From a virus, in IMG/VR virus record IMGVR_UViG_3300048033_000857, positions 1 to 64,000 of that record: a stretch of DNA of 64,000 nt; one strand, written 5' to 3'. The notes beneath the pieces are model-generated. The model saw only the letters and a list, made by a program, of their open reading frames with translations. It had not been told where the DNA came from and did no database searches. Positions within the stretch are counted from its first letter, which is position 1. Each line of letters starts with the position of its first letter. This document shows, piece by piece, positions 48,273-57,699 of this stretch. The position numbers and the translations under genes were made by a program.

Positions 48273-49458
48273 CAAACGATGCCTTGCGCCTTGGATACAC
48301 CTACACACTTGGCCCAATGGCAGCACCTATCCCTGTTGTCTAACAGACATGCGAGACATAGTAGGCAACACCAACAACAACACTCTCAAAGAAATATTCA
48401 ACGACAAACCCATGCGTGATCTACGTTTGGATTTTATAGCAGGCAAAGAACCCAAGACCTGTAGTCGTTGTTTCGAACAAGAGCGTATGGGTCAAAGCAG
48501 CCTGCGCAATCATATCGATCGCAATTTTGGACAACACAAAGATCTTATCGCAACTACACTACAAGATGGAACAGTAGAAGACATGCGTCTAGTATACTGG
48601 GACTTTCGATTCTCTAACATCTGTAACATGAAGTGTCGCAGTTGTGGACCGCAGTTGAGTTCGGGTTGGTACGAAGATGAAAAGAAACTCAACGGACGTT
48701 TGCCTCCGGATGTACCAGATCGAACAATAGAGAGTAACCTATGGGAAGATCTACTACCACATTTTGATTGGGTAGAAGAAATTTACTTTGCAGGCGGTGA
48801 GCCTCTTATAATGGAGGAACACTATCGTATTCTAAACAGACTGTTAGAACTAGAAAAAACTGATGTGCGCATACGATATAACACTAACTTTTCAACCATG
48901 CGTTACAAAAAGCTAGATGCTATTGATGCTTGGAGTAACTTTAAAAATGTAGAAATTGGTGCTAGCCTAGACGGCATGGGCAAACAAGCTGAGTACATTC
49001 GTTCTGGTACTAAATGGCAGCAGGTACTAGACAATAGAGAACGTATGAAACTCAAAGTGCCGCATGCAAACTTCTACATCAATTGTACTGTGAGTGTGCA
49101 GAATGCATATCACATTGTAGATTTTTATAAATGGGCTGTTGAATCAGACTTTATTCCTTATGTTGATAGTTTTAGAATTAATATAGTTCAAAACCCTCTC
49201 AAATTAAGGATGCAGATGCTTCCTACTCATCATAAACAGGCTCTTACCAAACTGTATAAAGAAACAGCAGAATGGGCCAAGACCAAAGGCAGTAACGGAT
49301 TGGTAGTAGATCAGTGGGAAAGTTTGATTAATTTCTTAAATGATCAAGATCAGCCTGAAAACTTAGAGCAGTTTAAAACATACATGGGTGCTATAGATAA
49401 CATAAGGAATGAAAGTTTTGCTGAAACGTTTCCTGAAATGAGAGACCTAATTGAATGA
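48265..49458 (+). CDS. Twitch-domain radical SAM protein 1
   Basis: A 397-residue enzyme with an N-terminal Cys-rich twitch (SPASM-like) module: CLAPWIHLHTWPNGSTYPCC and CSRCFEQERMG, which should hold an auxiliary Fe-S cluster. The radical SAM core follows with NICNMKCRSCG (CxxxCxxC for the SAM-binding 4Fe-4S cluster) and YFAGGEPLIM. This order matches the family of twitch-domain radical SAM proteins known from marine phages and bacteria, whose substrates are unknown. It overlaps the second copy by 4 bases. Confidence 0.85.
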   Translation: MTDKRCLAPWIHLHTWPNGSTYPCCLTDMRDIVGNTNNNTLKEIFNDKPMRDLRLDFIAGKEPKTCSRCFEQERMGQSSLRNHIDRNFGQHKDLIATTLQDGTVEDMRLVYWDFRFSNICNMKCRSCGPQLSSGWYEDEKKLNGRLPPDVPDRTIESNLWEDLLPHFDWVEEIYFAGGEPLIMEEHYRILNRLLELEKTDVRIRYNTNFSTMRYKKLDAIDAWSNFKNVEIGASLDGMGKQAEYIRSGTKWQQVLDNRERMKLKVPHANFYINCTVSVQNAYHIVDFYKWAVESDFIPYVDSFRINIVQNPLKLRMQMLPTHHKQALTKLYKETAEWAKTKGSNGLVVDQWESLINFLNDQDQPENLEQFKTYMGAIDNIRNESFAETFPEMRDLIE

Positions 49459-50546
49459 GTAAGCCGTGCTTATTACCATTTATACATTTAGAAACTGACA
49501 CAGTAGGCAATGTTCGTCCTTGTTGTATGTGGCGCGGCGAACCAATGGGCAATCTAAACAATCAAAGTATCGACGAAGTATGGAATGGAGAGCGTTATTC
49601 AGCTCTTCGAGAACAGTTTCGCACAAGCAAACAATTGCCTAGTGGTTGTGAATTTTGTTGGCGTGCCGAACAAGGAGGCATGCAGAGCAAAAGACAAAAT
49701 GATAATGCTAGATTTGACCATCATCAGCACGGAGTTACGCTCGATGCTCCTGTTTATTTAGATCTTAAACTAGGATCAATATGCAACATTAAATGTCGTA
49801 CTTGTTCGTCACAGCATTCACAAAAATGGGCTGCTGATGAGAAAATAATATACGGCGAACAACGTTTCCCTACAGTTCTTAATTGGCTAGATGACGACAG
49901 TCAGTTTTGGAAAGACTTAGAAAAAATTGCTCCTACTATTGAGTTTATTGATTTTACTGGAGGAGAACCTTTTCTAGTAAAAGGCCACTGGCAACTATTA
50001 GAGTATCTTGTCGAGCACGGATACGCTGCTAATATTAAAATACATTACAACACAAACGGAACAGTACTACCCAAGCCAGAGCAACGCGACTTATGGTTGC
50101 ACTTTGAATGGGTAGAAACTATGTTTTCTTTTGATGGCATAGGCAGCAAGTTTGAGTATTTACGTCATCCTGCACGTTGGGATAAAGTCCTGCATACCTT
50201 TAACACAATACTTGATGAAGCTGTTACTCATACAACATTATGTTACACAGTTAGTTTAATGAATGTATTAGACATGAGAGAGTTTGCAGAGTGGGCCCCT
50301 GTTGATGTGTATTGGAATATGTTACACGGACCAGAGTATTATAGTATACGTAATCTACCAGAAAATGTAAAAGACATTATTGCTGATAAAATAGATAGAC
50401 AAGATGTAATAGATTACATGTACGCCGGCGAGCATAGTAAAGGTCTATGGGAAGATTTTGTAAAAACTACAAAACAAATTGATATAATACGTAACGAAAA
50501 CTTTAGTACAGTATTTCCAGAACTTTCTCAACTAATAAATATCTAA
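49455..50546 (+). CDS. Twitch-domain radical SAM protein 2
   Basis: A 363-residue paralogue of the preceding enzyme. N-terminal PCLLPFIHLETDTVGNVRPC and GCEFCWRAEQGG bind the auxiliary cluster; the core has SICNIKCRTCS (CxxxCxxC) and DFTGGEPFLVK. The end (IIRNENFSTVFPELSQLI) mirrors NIRNESFAETFPEMRDLI of copy 1. Two adjacent copies suggest sequential or paired modification of a peptide, glycan or other target. It is the last gene before a late-type promoter. Confidence 0.85.
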   Translation: MSKPCLLPFIHLETDTVGNVRPCCMWRGEPMGNLNNQSIDEVWNGERYSALREQFRTSKQLPSGCEFCWRAEQGGMQSKRQNDNARFDHHQHGVTLDAPVYLDLKLGSICNIKCRTCSSQHSQKWAADEKIIYGEQRFPTVLNWLDDDSQFWKDLEKIAPTIEFIDFTGGEPFLVKGHWQLLEYLVEHGYAANIKIHYNTNGTVLPKPEQRDLWLHFEWVETMFSFDGIGSKFEYLRHPARWDKVLHTFNTILDEAVTHTTLCYTVSLMNVLDMREFAEWAPVDVYWNMLHGPEYYSIRNLPENVKDIIADKIDRQDVIDYMYAGEHSKGLWEDFVKTTKQIDIIRNENFSTVFPELSQLINI

Positions 50547-50571
50547 CGAGAGTAAATCTACACTAAATATA
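50535..50571 (+). promoter_or_regulatory. Two late-promoter-like elements
   Basis: ATAAATAT (50535-50542), overlapping the radical SAM stop, and ACTAAATATA (50562-50571). The gene at 50606 starts 34 bases after the second, behind CAGGAG. Best-placed late-promoter candidates in the window. Confidence 0.55.
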
Positions 50572-50605
50572 TACAACGCACGTACAAATTTAAACAGGAG
50601 AGAAA

Positions 50606-52870
50606 ATGCCTCTATCAGTATCAGTTTACGGGTTCCAGACACAGCCCGGATTTCAAACAGCAGGGCGATGGGCAACTGCAAATGTTGCACAAGAAGACGG
50701 AGCCGATATTCTTGTGTATACTTGCCCAGGTGAGCTTATAGCAGAATATATGATTGTTGCTGTTAGTATAACAAACAGAGATGTAGTTGCAGCTAATAAC
50801 GTAAGTTTTGCAGTATCGTCAACAGAAAAACCACAACCTTATGAGTTTGTTGAATACAACTCTGCACTAGTTCCTGGAGGTACACTAGAAAGAACACAGA
50901 TTATTCTTTCACCAGGTGACAAAATTGTTGTACGTTGGGGTGTACAATATCCAGGCAATTCGATTACAAGTGACGACGGCAAAGCAATGCTTGTAAGCTC
51001 AAGCACTCCAGGTGATAATAACGAAAATGATCTACTCCAACTAGAAAGTAGAGGCGTAGCACCTACACAATCATTTGTACAGGGTGTATTTGATAGATCT
51101 ACTTGGGCATATGGAACTAAGTCTGGATATCGTTTTGATGCTAGTACTATTTCTAGTCTCACAGTAGAAGATCAAGTTGCTACTGTAGAGTTCCTTGATA
51201 TTAATTATGGAACCTCAACACCTTTACAAATATCAGAGTCGGTTGAAATTGGTACTATTGTAGGTGATACTACCGATGGCACAACACTAGACACTTCACA
51301 GCCTTTCTATCCTGTTACTGTTTCTAGCTTTGATGCAGACGAAGGTATTCCTGGCAATTTTAATCTAGTATTAAATGCAGCAAGTGACGGTAGACTGTTT
51401 GATCAAGCAGGCGGGCAATGGCCAGTTGGTTCTTTTGTTTATGGTCAAAGATCAGCAGCTAACGGAGAAATTACAGGAATTTCTGGAAGTACTTTAATTT
51501 TACAAAATGTTACAGATATATTTGAAGAAAATGAAACATTGTTTACAGTTGAGCCCGGTTCAATTGCTGGCCTATCATTTGCGCAAGGTTCTCCTTTATG
51601 GGTTAATCCTGAGGCAGGACAAGGCCCAGGCGGCGGTGGCGGAGCAGGTGACGGTTCAGGCAGTGGCGGCAATCCACAGTCCGGCGGCGATGTAGGACAC
51701 ACAGGCTCAGATGGTGACTATTTAGATTTAACAGCTAAGACAAATACAGCAGTGTTTGACTTTGAAGAAGATAGTGGTAACAGTGTTAGAGTCAGCGAAG
51801 AGTATTGGTATGATACTACAGATGGTACTGAAATACCGTTTACACCTGGCACAACATACACAATTAAATTTTTCTGGAGCGGTGGATCAAACAGCTTAGA
51901 AATTAATCGTGTGTACGAACGCACAGGACAGATTCAACTTACATCAGCAACAGGATTCCGTGGCAATCTAAACGGTAATGCTTGGAACATTGGTTTAGAT
52001 GATACAGACGGTACAGATTGGTATAACACTATTCAAAGTGCAAACGGCGGACGTTGGTTTGAGTTTTATGAAACTGCACCGTTAGGTGGCGGCGGTGGCG
52101 GCGGTGGCGGCGGTGGCAACCCTGCAACCTATGCTGTTACTCCGGCTGCAACTTCAGTGAATGAAGGCGAAGCACTTACAGTTGATGTCGCAGTTACTGG
52201 TGTTCCAGGCGGCACTACACTATACTGGAGTGTAACAAGACAAGCTGACTTTACTGAGTCCACAGGATCGTTTACAGTACAAAGCGGAGTAGGACAGTTC
52301 ACAGTTACACCTTTAGCAGATGCAACAACAGAAGGTGCAGAAACATTTACAGTTAGCATTAGAACTGACAGCGTTTCAGGTACAATAGTTGCTACAAGTG
52401 ATCCTATTACAATCAACGATGTTAGTTTAGATTCTCCAGCACCAGTTATAGGTCCGGACGGATCAAGTCTAGTAGATACTACAACAGGTACAACAGATCC
52501 AATACTTGATCCAAAAGTTAACGGAACTGTCAACGGACAAGAAATTGACGGCGACACCTACACAATACCAGGTTGGGGAGTACTTACACCTAACGGAGCA
52601 CAAGAAAACTTCACAGTTGGTGATAGCTATGTTATAGAATTCTTCTACAACGATGGAGCAAATAGTGTACAGTTAACAAGAACATTTGAGTTTGTTGGTT
52701 TAGAAGAAGACGGTGTTACAAGACACGGTGTTGAAGAAGTTACAACTAATGGATTCCGTTGTAACAAGCGTGGCGATACTTGGACTATTGGTGATGGAAC
52801 AAATACAGGCTGGATAACCACGCTACAGAATTCTACCGGAACACGTTGGTTTGAGATTAATCCAGCTTAA
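50606..52870 (+). CDS. Large fibre-like virion protein with Calx-beta-like and duplicated domains
   Basis: A 754-residue protein. The N-terminal 330 residues form beta domains (LSVSVYGFQTQPGFQTAGRW). A Gly/Ser-rich linker leads to a module containing YTIKFFWSGGSNSLEINRV and GGRWFEFYETAP. A poly-Gly linker and a Calx-beta-like domain follow (NEGEALTVDVAVTG, EGAETFTVSIRTDS). A second copy of the first module (YVIEFFYNDGANSVQLTRTF, GTRWFEINPA) ends the chain. Repeats and linkers fit an adhesin or receptor-binding fibre. A late-type promoter precedes it and cell-wall-binding proteins follow. Confidence 0.72.
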   Translation: MPLSVSVYGFQTQPGFQTAGRWATANVAQEDGADILVYTCPGELIAEYMIVAVSITNRDVVAANNVSFAVSSTEKPQPYEFVEYNSALVPGGTLERTQIILSPGDKIVVRWGVQYPGNSITSDDGKAMLVSSSTPGDNNENDLLQLESRGVAPTQSFVQGVFDRSTWAYGTKSGYRFDASTISSLTVEDQVATVEFLDINYGTSTPLQISESVEIGTIVGDTTDGTTLDTSQPFYPVTVSSFDADEGIPGNFNLVLNAASDGRLFDQAGGQWPVGSFVYGQRSAANGEITGISGSTLILQNVTDIFEENETLFTVEPGSIAGLSFAQGSPLWVNPEAGQGPGGGGGAGDGSGSGGNPQSGGDVGHTGSDGDYLDLTAKTNTAVFDFEEDSGNSVRVSEEYWYDTTDGTEIPFTPGTTYTIKFFWSGGSNSLEINRVYERTGQIQLTSATGFRGNLNGNAWNIGLDDTDGTDWYNTIQSANGGRWFEFYETAPLGGGGGGGGGGGNPATYAVTPAATSVNEGEALTVDVAVTGVPGGTTLYWSVTRQADFTESTGSFTVQSGVGQFTVTPLADATTEGAETFTVSIRTDSVSGTIVATSDPITINDVSLDSPAPVIGPDGSSLVDTTTGTTDPILDPKVNGTVNGQEIDGDTYTIPGWGVLTPNGAQENFTVGDSYVIEFFYNDGANSVQLTRTFEFVGLEEDGVTRHGVEEVTTNGFRCNKRGDTWTIGDGTNTGWITTLQNSTGTRWFEINPA

Positions 52871-52874
52871 TTAA

Positions 52875-52884
52875 GGTAAATACT
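52875..52884 (+). promoter_or_regulatory. Late-promoter-like GGTAAATACT
   Basis: Lies between the fibre stop and ATG 52887 with only two bases to spare, so the transcript would be leaderless if it is used. Confidence 0.35.
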
Positions 52885-52886
52885 GT

Positions 52887-53141
52887 ATGCGCATAGACGA
52901 AGTACTAACAGACGAAGAAGATTTAATTGATTGGAGAGCAAGCAAAGAGCTGTGCTTAGGCGACAAGCCTGACAAAGCAATCGGTGCCAGTGCTTTATCC
53001 AGTTGCAAAAGCCAAGGCTATAGAAAACGCAAAGGCAAAAAGAGTCATAAAGTAGGAAAACGTAGAGTTACAGTAGGCGGTAAGAAAATACGCGGCAAGA
53101 AGTATGGAGGCCCATTACCTGACTGGGGGACACGTAAATGA
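52887..53141 (+). CDS. Small basic protein (DUF5872-like)
   Basis: An 84-residue protein: acidic start (MRIDEVLTDEEDLIDWRASK), a Cys pair around KSQGYRKRKG, and a very basic end with GGKKIRGKKYGGPLPDWG. The end resembles a short Lys/Gly motif known from large viruses and marine phages (DUF5872 by memory, not verified). It may bind nucleic acid or polyanions. Overlaps the next gene by 4 bases. Confidence 0.6.
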   Translation: MRIDEVLTDEEDLIDWRASKELCLGDKPDKAIGASALSSCKSQGYRKRKGKKSHKVGKRRVTVGGKKIRGKKYGGPLPDWGTRK

Positions 53142-53527
53142 AAATATTCGAAGTAACAAACGAACAAGAACAAACACCTCAGAATGTAGCTGACCTAGCT
53201 ACACAACGTGATCAGCCAATGTCAGGGGAGACTAGAGACTTACCTATTCCTGTAGAGATTGCAGAACCTGCATTACGTTTAGCACCAAGTCTGAGACAGT
53301 TTGTTATATATGATTCCACACACGGAGTTGTAGGCATAAAAACAGTTAATGGCAACACAATTAGACAATTACAGCAAAGTTTAAACAGAGCAGGATACGA
53401 TTTACAAGTTGATGGTGTTGCAGGTAATAGTACAAGAGCAGCAATAATAGATATTTTTTACACAATAGCAGACGCACAGAATAACTTTGGAGTTGACCCG
53501 ACAATGCCTGCACCAGGGACGAATTAA
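53138..53527 (+). CDS. Peptidoglycan-binding-domain protein
   Basis: A 129-residue protein whose C-terminal half (TIRQLQQSLNRAGYDLQVDG, then STRAAIIDIFYTIAD) is a PG_binding_1-type three-helix repeat. The N-terminus is polar and Pro-rich. No catalytic residues, so a wall-binding accessory. It is coupled to the lysozyme-like gene by a one-base overlap. Confidence 0.68.
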   Translation: MKIFEVTNEQEQTPQNVADLATQRDQPMSGETRDLPIPVEIAEPALRLAPSLRQFVIYDSTHGVVGIKTVNGNTIRQLQQSLNRAGYDLQVDGVAGNSTRAAIIDIFYTIADAQNNFGVDPTMPAPGTN

Positions 53528-54540
53528 TGAGATATACAGATTTTAAACTTGTAGAAACACATTTCAAAGAACAAGAGAATCCGTTTGGTGATATTGTAGA
53601 CGCAGCAAATGGCGGCAATTCAACAACTACACCAGCACCAGATGACGGCTCACGTGGTCAAAACAATCAAACATCACCAACTGATGACAGCAGCAGCGAT
53701 CAACAAGAAGAAACAGTTGGCTTAGAAGCAGGCCCCCCTTACCCACAAGAAGATAGAGATGCTGTTCGTACTATGCAAACTAAGTTAGAAGAGCTAGGTT
53801 ACTCAGTAGGTAGTACAGGCATTGATGGTAAGTATGGTCCTAGAACAAGTCGTGCAGTTAGAGCATTTAAACGAGATAATAACATTCCTACACCTAACGC
53901 AGGGCGTAGTATGAGTCAAGACGAGTTGACTACACTTTCGTCAGCAACCCCAGTTGACAACCCAACAGCTACAGGTAATGAAGGCGCAGACGGCGGCTCA
54001 GCTAGATACGATTTACCACCATTATTGCAGTCAGACGTGCAAGGTAGGGTAGGTAGTATATTAGACTTTATTTCACAATACGAAAGTCGAGGCCGTTATG
54101 ATATGCGCAACGGCGGAACAAGGGATCCTCGCATACTTGACATGACTATTGCAGAAATATTACAGTATCAACGATCTGCACCTTGGCCAAACGGCGAAAG
54201 TAGTGCTATTGGACGTTATCAATATATACCCACCACATTAAGAAATACTGCTAGACAAATGGGTCTAGATATTAATAATGTAAAATTTGACGAAGATACT
54301 CAAGATCAATTAGCAATTTATACTCTAAGACAAAGTTGTGGATTAGATCAATGGCTAAGAAGCGACGGCGGCGAGAGAGCAAACACACGTTTTATAAACG
54401 GAGTTGCACAAATATGGTCAGCTATTCCGCAGTCAAATAATCGCAGTGCGCATAGAGGAATTGGCAGCAATCGTAGAGGACTTGATTTCTCGCAAGCTCT
54501 TGCTATGGTAGGAGACATTCATCAAAGTGGAATGTCGTAA
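53527..54540 (+). CDS. Lysozyme/transglycosylase-like protein with peptidoglycan-binding domain
   Basis: A 337-residue protein. After a Gln/Ser/Asp linker a PG_binding_1 repeat is seen (AVRTMQTKLEELGYSVGSTG, YGPRTSRAVRAFKRDNNIP). The C-terminal 150 residues are muramidase-like: ISQYESRGRYDM with the catalytic Glu candidate and SSAIGRYQYIPTTLRNTARQ, which matches lambda-type lysozymes. It could be an endolysin or a virion-associated lysozyme; the place beside a fibre favours the latter. No holin is recognised nearby. Confidence 0.75.
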   Translation: MRYTDFKLVETHFKEQENPFGDIVDAANGGNSTTTPAPDDGSRGQNNQTSPTDDSSSDQQEETVGLEAGPPYPQEDRDAVRTMQTKLEELGYSVGSTGIDGKYGPRTSRAVRAFKRDNNIPTPNAGRSMSQDELTTLSSATPVDNPTATGNEGADGGSARYDLPPLLQSDVQGRVGSILDFISQYESRGRYDMRNGGTRDPRILDMTIAEILQYQRSAPWPNGESSAIGRYQYIPTTLRNTARQMGLDINNVKFDEDTQDQLAIYTLRQSCGLDQWLRSDGGERANTRFINGVAQIWSAIPQSNNRSAHRGIGSNRRGLDFSQALAMVGDIHQSGMS

Positions 54541-54548
54541 GGAGTAGC

Positions 54549-55094
54549 ATGCTAGGAAAACTTTTAATTGCACACCCTAATCTTCCTGCAACAAATCCTT
54601 TTTACAAAAGTGTAATTTACATATTTGACGACGGTCCCGACGGAACACAAGGACTTATATTAAACAAACCTAGCGATTTTAGAATAACAGATTTTTTTAG
54701 ATCAAAAGGGTTTGAATTGCCAATAATTAAAGAAACAATGCGTTTCGGCGGCCCTGTTAAAACAAATATGGTTGTTATGTTACATTCTGATGGTTGGTAT
54801 TCTAGTTCGACATCATATACACGAAATGGAATATCATTAAGTTGCGATGATTTAATGCTACAAAAGATATGTATTGGTGACTTTCCTACTTATTATAGAA
54901 TGTTTATGGGTGTAAGTACTTGGCGCCCAGGACAGCTTGATGCCGAATTGCAAGGAATTCGACCTTATAAATCAGAAAATAGTTGGTTAATTGCAGAAGC
55001 AGACCCTAATATTATATTTGATTATGATAGCCAACGACAATGGGATAAAGCAGTTTCTAGAAGTAGTCAAGAAATGATAAACAACTACTTCTAA
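54549..55094 (+). CDS. AlgH/YqgE-family (UPF0301) protein
   Basis: A 181-residue protein of the AlgH/YqgE family. Diagnostic segments are LGKLLIAHPNLPATNPFYKS, GTQGLILNKPSDF, MRFGGPVKTNMVVMLHSDG and WRPGQLDAELQG. The molecular role of the family is unsettled (a transcription or redox link was proposed in bacteria). Presence on a phage suggests host-gene capture. A GGAGTAGC site precedes the ATG. Confidence 0.8.
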   Translation: MLGKLLIAHPNLPATNPFYKSVIYIFDDGPDGTQGLILNKPSDFRITDFFRSKGFELPIIKETMRFGGPVKTNMVVMLHSDGWYSSSTSYTRNGISLSCDDLMLQKICIGDFPTYYRMFMGVSTWRPGQLDAELQGIRPYKSENSWLIAEADPNIIFDYDSQRQWDKAVSRSSQEMINNYF

Positions 55095-55119
55095 ATGTAT
55101 TATAAAAAGGAATGACTCT

Positions 55120-55464
55120 ATGAAATGGCTAGTAACAATTTCTATGTGTCTACTAGCTAGTATAGCAGTTGCACAAGAACAAACTCCAGAGATGTTAATG
55201 TTCCCCATGGGGATACCCTGCACACCGCCTGTTCCAGACCTATACGACAACTTTGAAAACAACATGGGCGAGCTGCCTATGTTGCGTGGCCGGGCTAAGG
55301 TAATGAGTGTTCGTGGAACAGAATACCCTGTAACAATGGAAATGTTTGTCAATCCCGACACAAGAGACTTTACTATTATTGTGCTGTTTGACGATGACGA
55401 AATGGCATGCATACTAACTGTTGGAAAAGAACTTATACCCTTTATACAAGGCGATCAGATATAA
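55120..55464 (+). CDS. Exported protein of unknown function
   Basis: A 114-residue protein with a signal peptide: MKWLVTISMCLLASIAVA then QEQTP, a typical AxA cleavage site. The mature 95 residues are acidic and beta-rich (YPVTMEMFVNPDTRDFTIIV) with two Cys. It would act in the periplasm or outer face of the host. No family recognised. AAAAAGGAATG precedes the ATG. Confidence 0.7.
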   Translation: MKWLVTISMCLLASIAVAQEQTPEMLMFPMGIPCTPPVPDLYDNFENNMGELPMLRGRAKVMSVRGTEYPVTMEMFVNPDTRDFTIIVLFDDDEMACILTVGKELIPFIQGDQI

Positions 55465-55485
55465 CATTGTAATGTAATCCTTTTT

Positions 55486-55494
55486 GTAAATATA
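55486..55494 (+). promoter_or_regulatory. Late-promoter-like GTAAATATA
   Basis: Twenty bases before the TTG start at 55514, spacing consistent with a late promoter. Confidence 0.45.
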
Positions 55495-55513
55495 TGAAAT
55501 AGAGGATAATCAT

Positions 55514-56269
55514 TTGCGTACATTTTATTTAGGTATCGGCGCACAAAAAGCCGGTACTAGTTGGTTGTTTAATCAATTAAAAACAAATCCAAATTTTGTA
55601 TTTTGTGCAAAAGAAATGCACACATTTGATGTTGCTTGGCTTGGTTCTCCAATACCTAAAGACGTTCGGATCAATCCCTATCGTGATCAAAACAAAATTA
55701 AAAAATCTTTAATGAAATCTCCAAAACAATATTTTGATTTTTATGACGAACTTATGGTTAATGAAAATTCAGAAAGCGGCGATTTTACACCGGAGTATTG
55801 TAATTTAAAAGCATCACATTTAGATTATATTAAAAACGAATTTAAAAAACGAGGAATAAAATTAAAGGTAGTCTTTTTAATGCGTGAGCCAGTATCGAGA
55901 ATTGCTAGTATGATGAAAATGAGAAAGCGTAACAGTGGGAAATTTCCTGCAATAGAATCCTTAATAAAACAAAGACATGGAGATGCAATTTATTCTAACT
56001 ATAAACAAACAGTTACTGAAATTGATTGTACAATGGAAAAACAAGATGTGTTCTATGCATTTTATGAATTAATGTTCTTTCAAGAAGATCGAATAGCTAA
56101 ATTTTTTAATTTAGATGTTGACAAAATTAATGTAAATAAAAAATGGAATGCTTCGACAATACATGAAAGATTTAAATTTACTAAAAAAGAACGTAAGTTT
56201 TTAAAAGAACACTATGCTCCCCAATACGAATTTATTAGTCAAAGATTTGGCAGTGTATGGAAGAAATAA
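55514..56269 (+). CDS. Sulfotransferase
   Basis: A 251-residue PAPS-dependent sulfotransferase. The 5' loop is FYLGIGAQKAGTSWLFNQLK and the 3'-phosphate motif is VVFLMREPVSRIAS. The layout matches carbohydrate sulfotransferases more closely than the copy at 7513, so the two probably have different acceptors. TTG 55514 follows AGAGGATAATCA; no ATG lies near. It is a single gene with late-type promoter. Confidence 0.85.
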   Translation: MRTFYLGIGAQKAGTSWLFNQLKTNPNFVFCAKEMHTFDVAWLGSPIPKDVRINPYRDQNKIKKSLMKSPKQYFDFYDELMVNENSESGDFTPEYCNLKASHLDYIKNEFKKRGIKLKVVFLMREPVSRIASMMKMRKRNSGKFPAIESLIKQRHGDAIYSNYKQTVTEIDCTMEKQDVFYAFYELMFFQEDRIAKFFNLDVDKINVNKKWNASTIHERFKFTKKERKFLKEHYAPQYEFISQRFGSVWKK

Positions 56270-56272
56270 ATA
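56264..56272 (+). promoter_or_regulatory. Late-promoter-like AATAAATAT
   Basis: Overlaps the sulfotransferase stop and lies 22 bases before the GTG at 56295. Confidence 0.5.
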
Positions 56273-56294
56273 TTATTATAGATAGGAAGATAAA

Positions 56295-56804
56295 GTGGCA
56301 GACACACTTGTATTAAATGCAGACGGACAACCTATTAGCCTACTACCGCCTTCTACGATACAGTGGAAAGAAGCAATTACATATCTATGGCTAGACAAAG
56401 TAAACGTACTCGAATGGTATGACGATTGGGTAGTGAGCAGTGCAAGTTGGGAAACAAGAGTACCAGCAGTAATCATGTTAAAAGAAATGTATCGGCGGCG
56501 ACGGCATCCAAGATTCTCTCGCTACAACCTACACCTCCGTGACATGTTTACCTGTCAATACTGTTCCATAAAACTCCCCCAATCACAACTAACACTAGAC
56601 CATGTACTACCTATCAGTCGTGGAGGTAAAACCAATTGGGAAAATATTGTAAGTGCATGTGGACCATGCAACAGCAGAAAGGGCAGCAAGTTAATTAAGC
56701 CTAAGCAATTACCTTACCGCCCTGATTATTATGATCTTGCTAACAAACGCAAGCAACTAGAGTTTACTATTAAACATCCTAGTTGGTCTAATTGGTTGTC
56801 TTAA
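56295..56804 (+). CDS. HNH endonuclease
   Basis: A 169-residue protein of the HNH family. RDMFTCQYCSIKLPQSQLTL gives the first zinc Cys pair, DHVLPISRGGKTNWENIVSA the catalytic His and Asn, and CGPCNSRKGSK the second Cys pair. It starts at GTG 56295 behind AGGAAG. It may be a homing-type or packaging-associated nuclease; no intron or split gene is seen nearby. It overlaps the convergent radical SAM gene by 17 bases. Confidence 0.85.
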   Translation: MADTLVLNADGQPISLLPPSTIQWKEAITYLWLDKVNVLEWYDDWVVSSASWETRVPAVIMLKEMYRRRRHPRFSRYNLHLRDMFTCQYCSIKLPQSQLTLDHVLPISRGGKTNWENIVSACGPCNSRKGSKLIKPKQLPYRPDYYDLANKRKQLEFTIKHPSWSNWLS

Positions 56805-57696
56805 TTGGTATGTTTGGATTTAACGTTTTTTCAGATTCAAATAATACATCTTTACTCACATTACCATAAAGAACACCTTTGATGTTACACTTGTTACAAG
56901 GATGACATCCACGTCCGTTAGAAAGTTTTTGTCTAAACTTCCATAGCTTTTGGCTTTTTAACCAAATATCTTGTACACTAGTCTTCATTACATTACCCAT
57001 AACTTGTTTCTTTTCCCAGTCATGTGAGCAAAGTAATACATCGCCGTCCCAGTGTAAACTCATTGCATAGAACGGAATGTTGCAACCTAGTGCAGGGAGT
57101 TTTTCATTAAACAAATATCCTGCTCTATTACTTAGATATAAGAATCCATAATTTTCCTCTGGTGGCTTATAATAATGTTGAAGTATAAAGTTATCTTCAG
57201 ATAATCCTACTCTAGCAAAGAGTTCTCTAAATTTATCTTCTTGCTCAGGGCCATCGTACATTGACACAAAGAATTTGTTTAGTCCAGCATCAATTAATTC
57301 AACAGTCTTGTCGTATGTAAGCCTATCACCATTAGTAACCATATGTATGTTTTCTTGCCAAGGCATATGTTTTTTAAATAATTTTATACTTTTGGTAAGA
57401 TCCTTGTACAACAAACTTTCTCCAAACCCACAATAGAGTAATCTATTTTGATAATGACTGTTAGCTAGATCACTTCCAACTTTATCTATTATCTTTAGAT
57501 CCATATGTAAGTTTAAGTTTGGATAACCGTGTGCTCTAGGACAGAATTCACAAGTTAAATTGCATAGTTCTGTAGCCATTACATCTATCAACATTAACGA
57601 GCTAAAAGGATCATCAGTAGTCATCCGATCTTCCATAGGATCGTACATTGATTCTCTGTCTTTAGCAATATAGTTTGTACTTTTCATCTCTGGCAT
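56788..57696 (-). CDS. Radical SAM protein with SPASM-type C-terminus
   Basis: A 302-residue enzyme with the core order of classical radical SAM/SPASM proteins: ATELCNLTCEFCPRAHG (CxxxCxxC), then YCGFGESLLYKD. A C-terminal Cys-rich part (LLCSHDWEKKQVMGNV, CHPCNKCNIKGV) should bind an auxiliary cluster. This is unlike the two twitch types at 48-50 kb, where the Cys module is N-terminal. It leads into the 2OG oxygenase gene cluster on the same strand. Substrate unknown. Confidence 0.8.
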   Translation of the reverse strand: MPEMKSTNYIAKDRESMYDPMEDRMTTDDPFSSLMLIDVMATELCNLTCEFCPRAHGYPNLNLHMDLKIIDKVGSDLANSHYQNRLLYCGFGESLLYKDLTKSIKLFKKHMPWQENIHMVTNGDRLTYDKTVELIDAGLNKFFVSMYDGPEQEDKFRELFARVGLSEDNFILQHYYKPPEENYGFLYLSNRAGYLFNEKLPALGCNIPFYAMSLHWDGDVLLCSHDWEKKQVMGNVMKTSVQDIWLKSQKLWKFRQKLSNGRGCHPCNKCNIKGVLYGNVSKDVLFESEKTLNPNIPIKTTN

Positions 57697-57699
57697 ATT

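Noticed and set aside
52129-52557. 142-codon minus-strand frame opposite the Calx-beta-like part of the fibre
   Set aside because: A composition shadow of the same kind; the plus-strand gene is clear.
56295-56804. HNH gene as part of an intron or IS element
   Set aside because: No split gene, terminal repeats or transposase around it.
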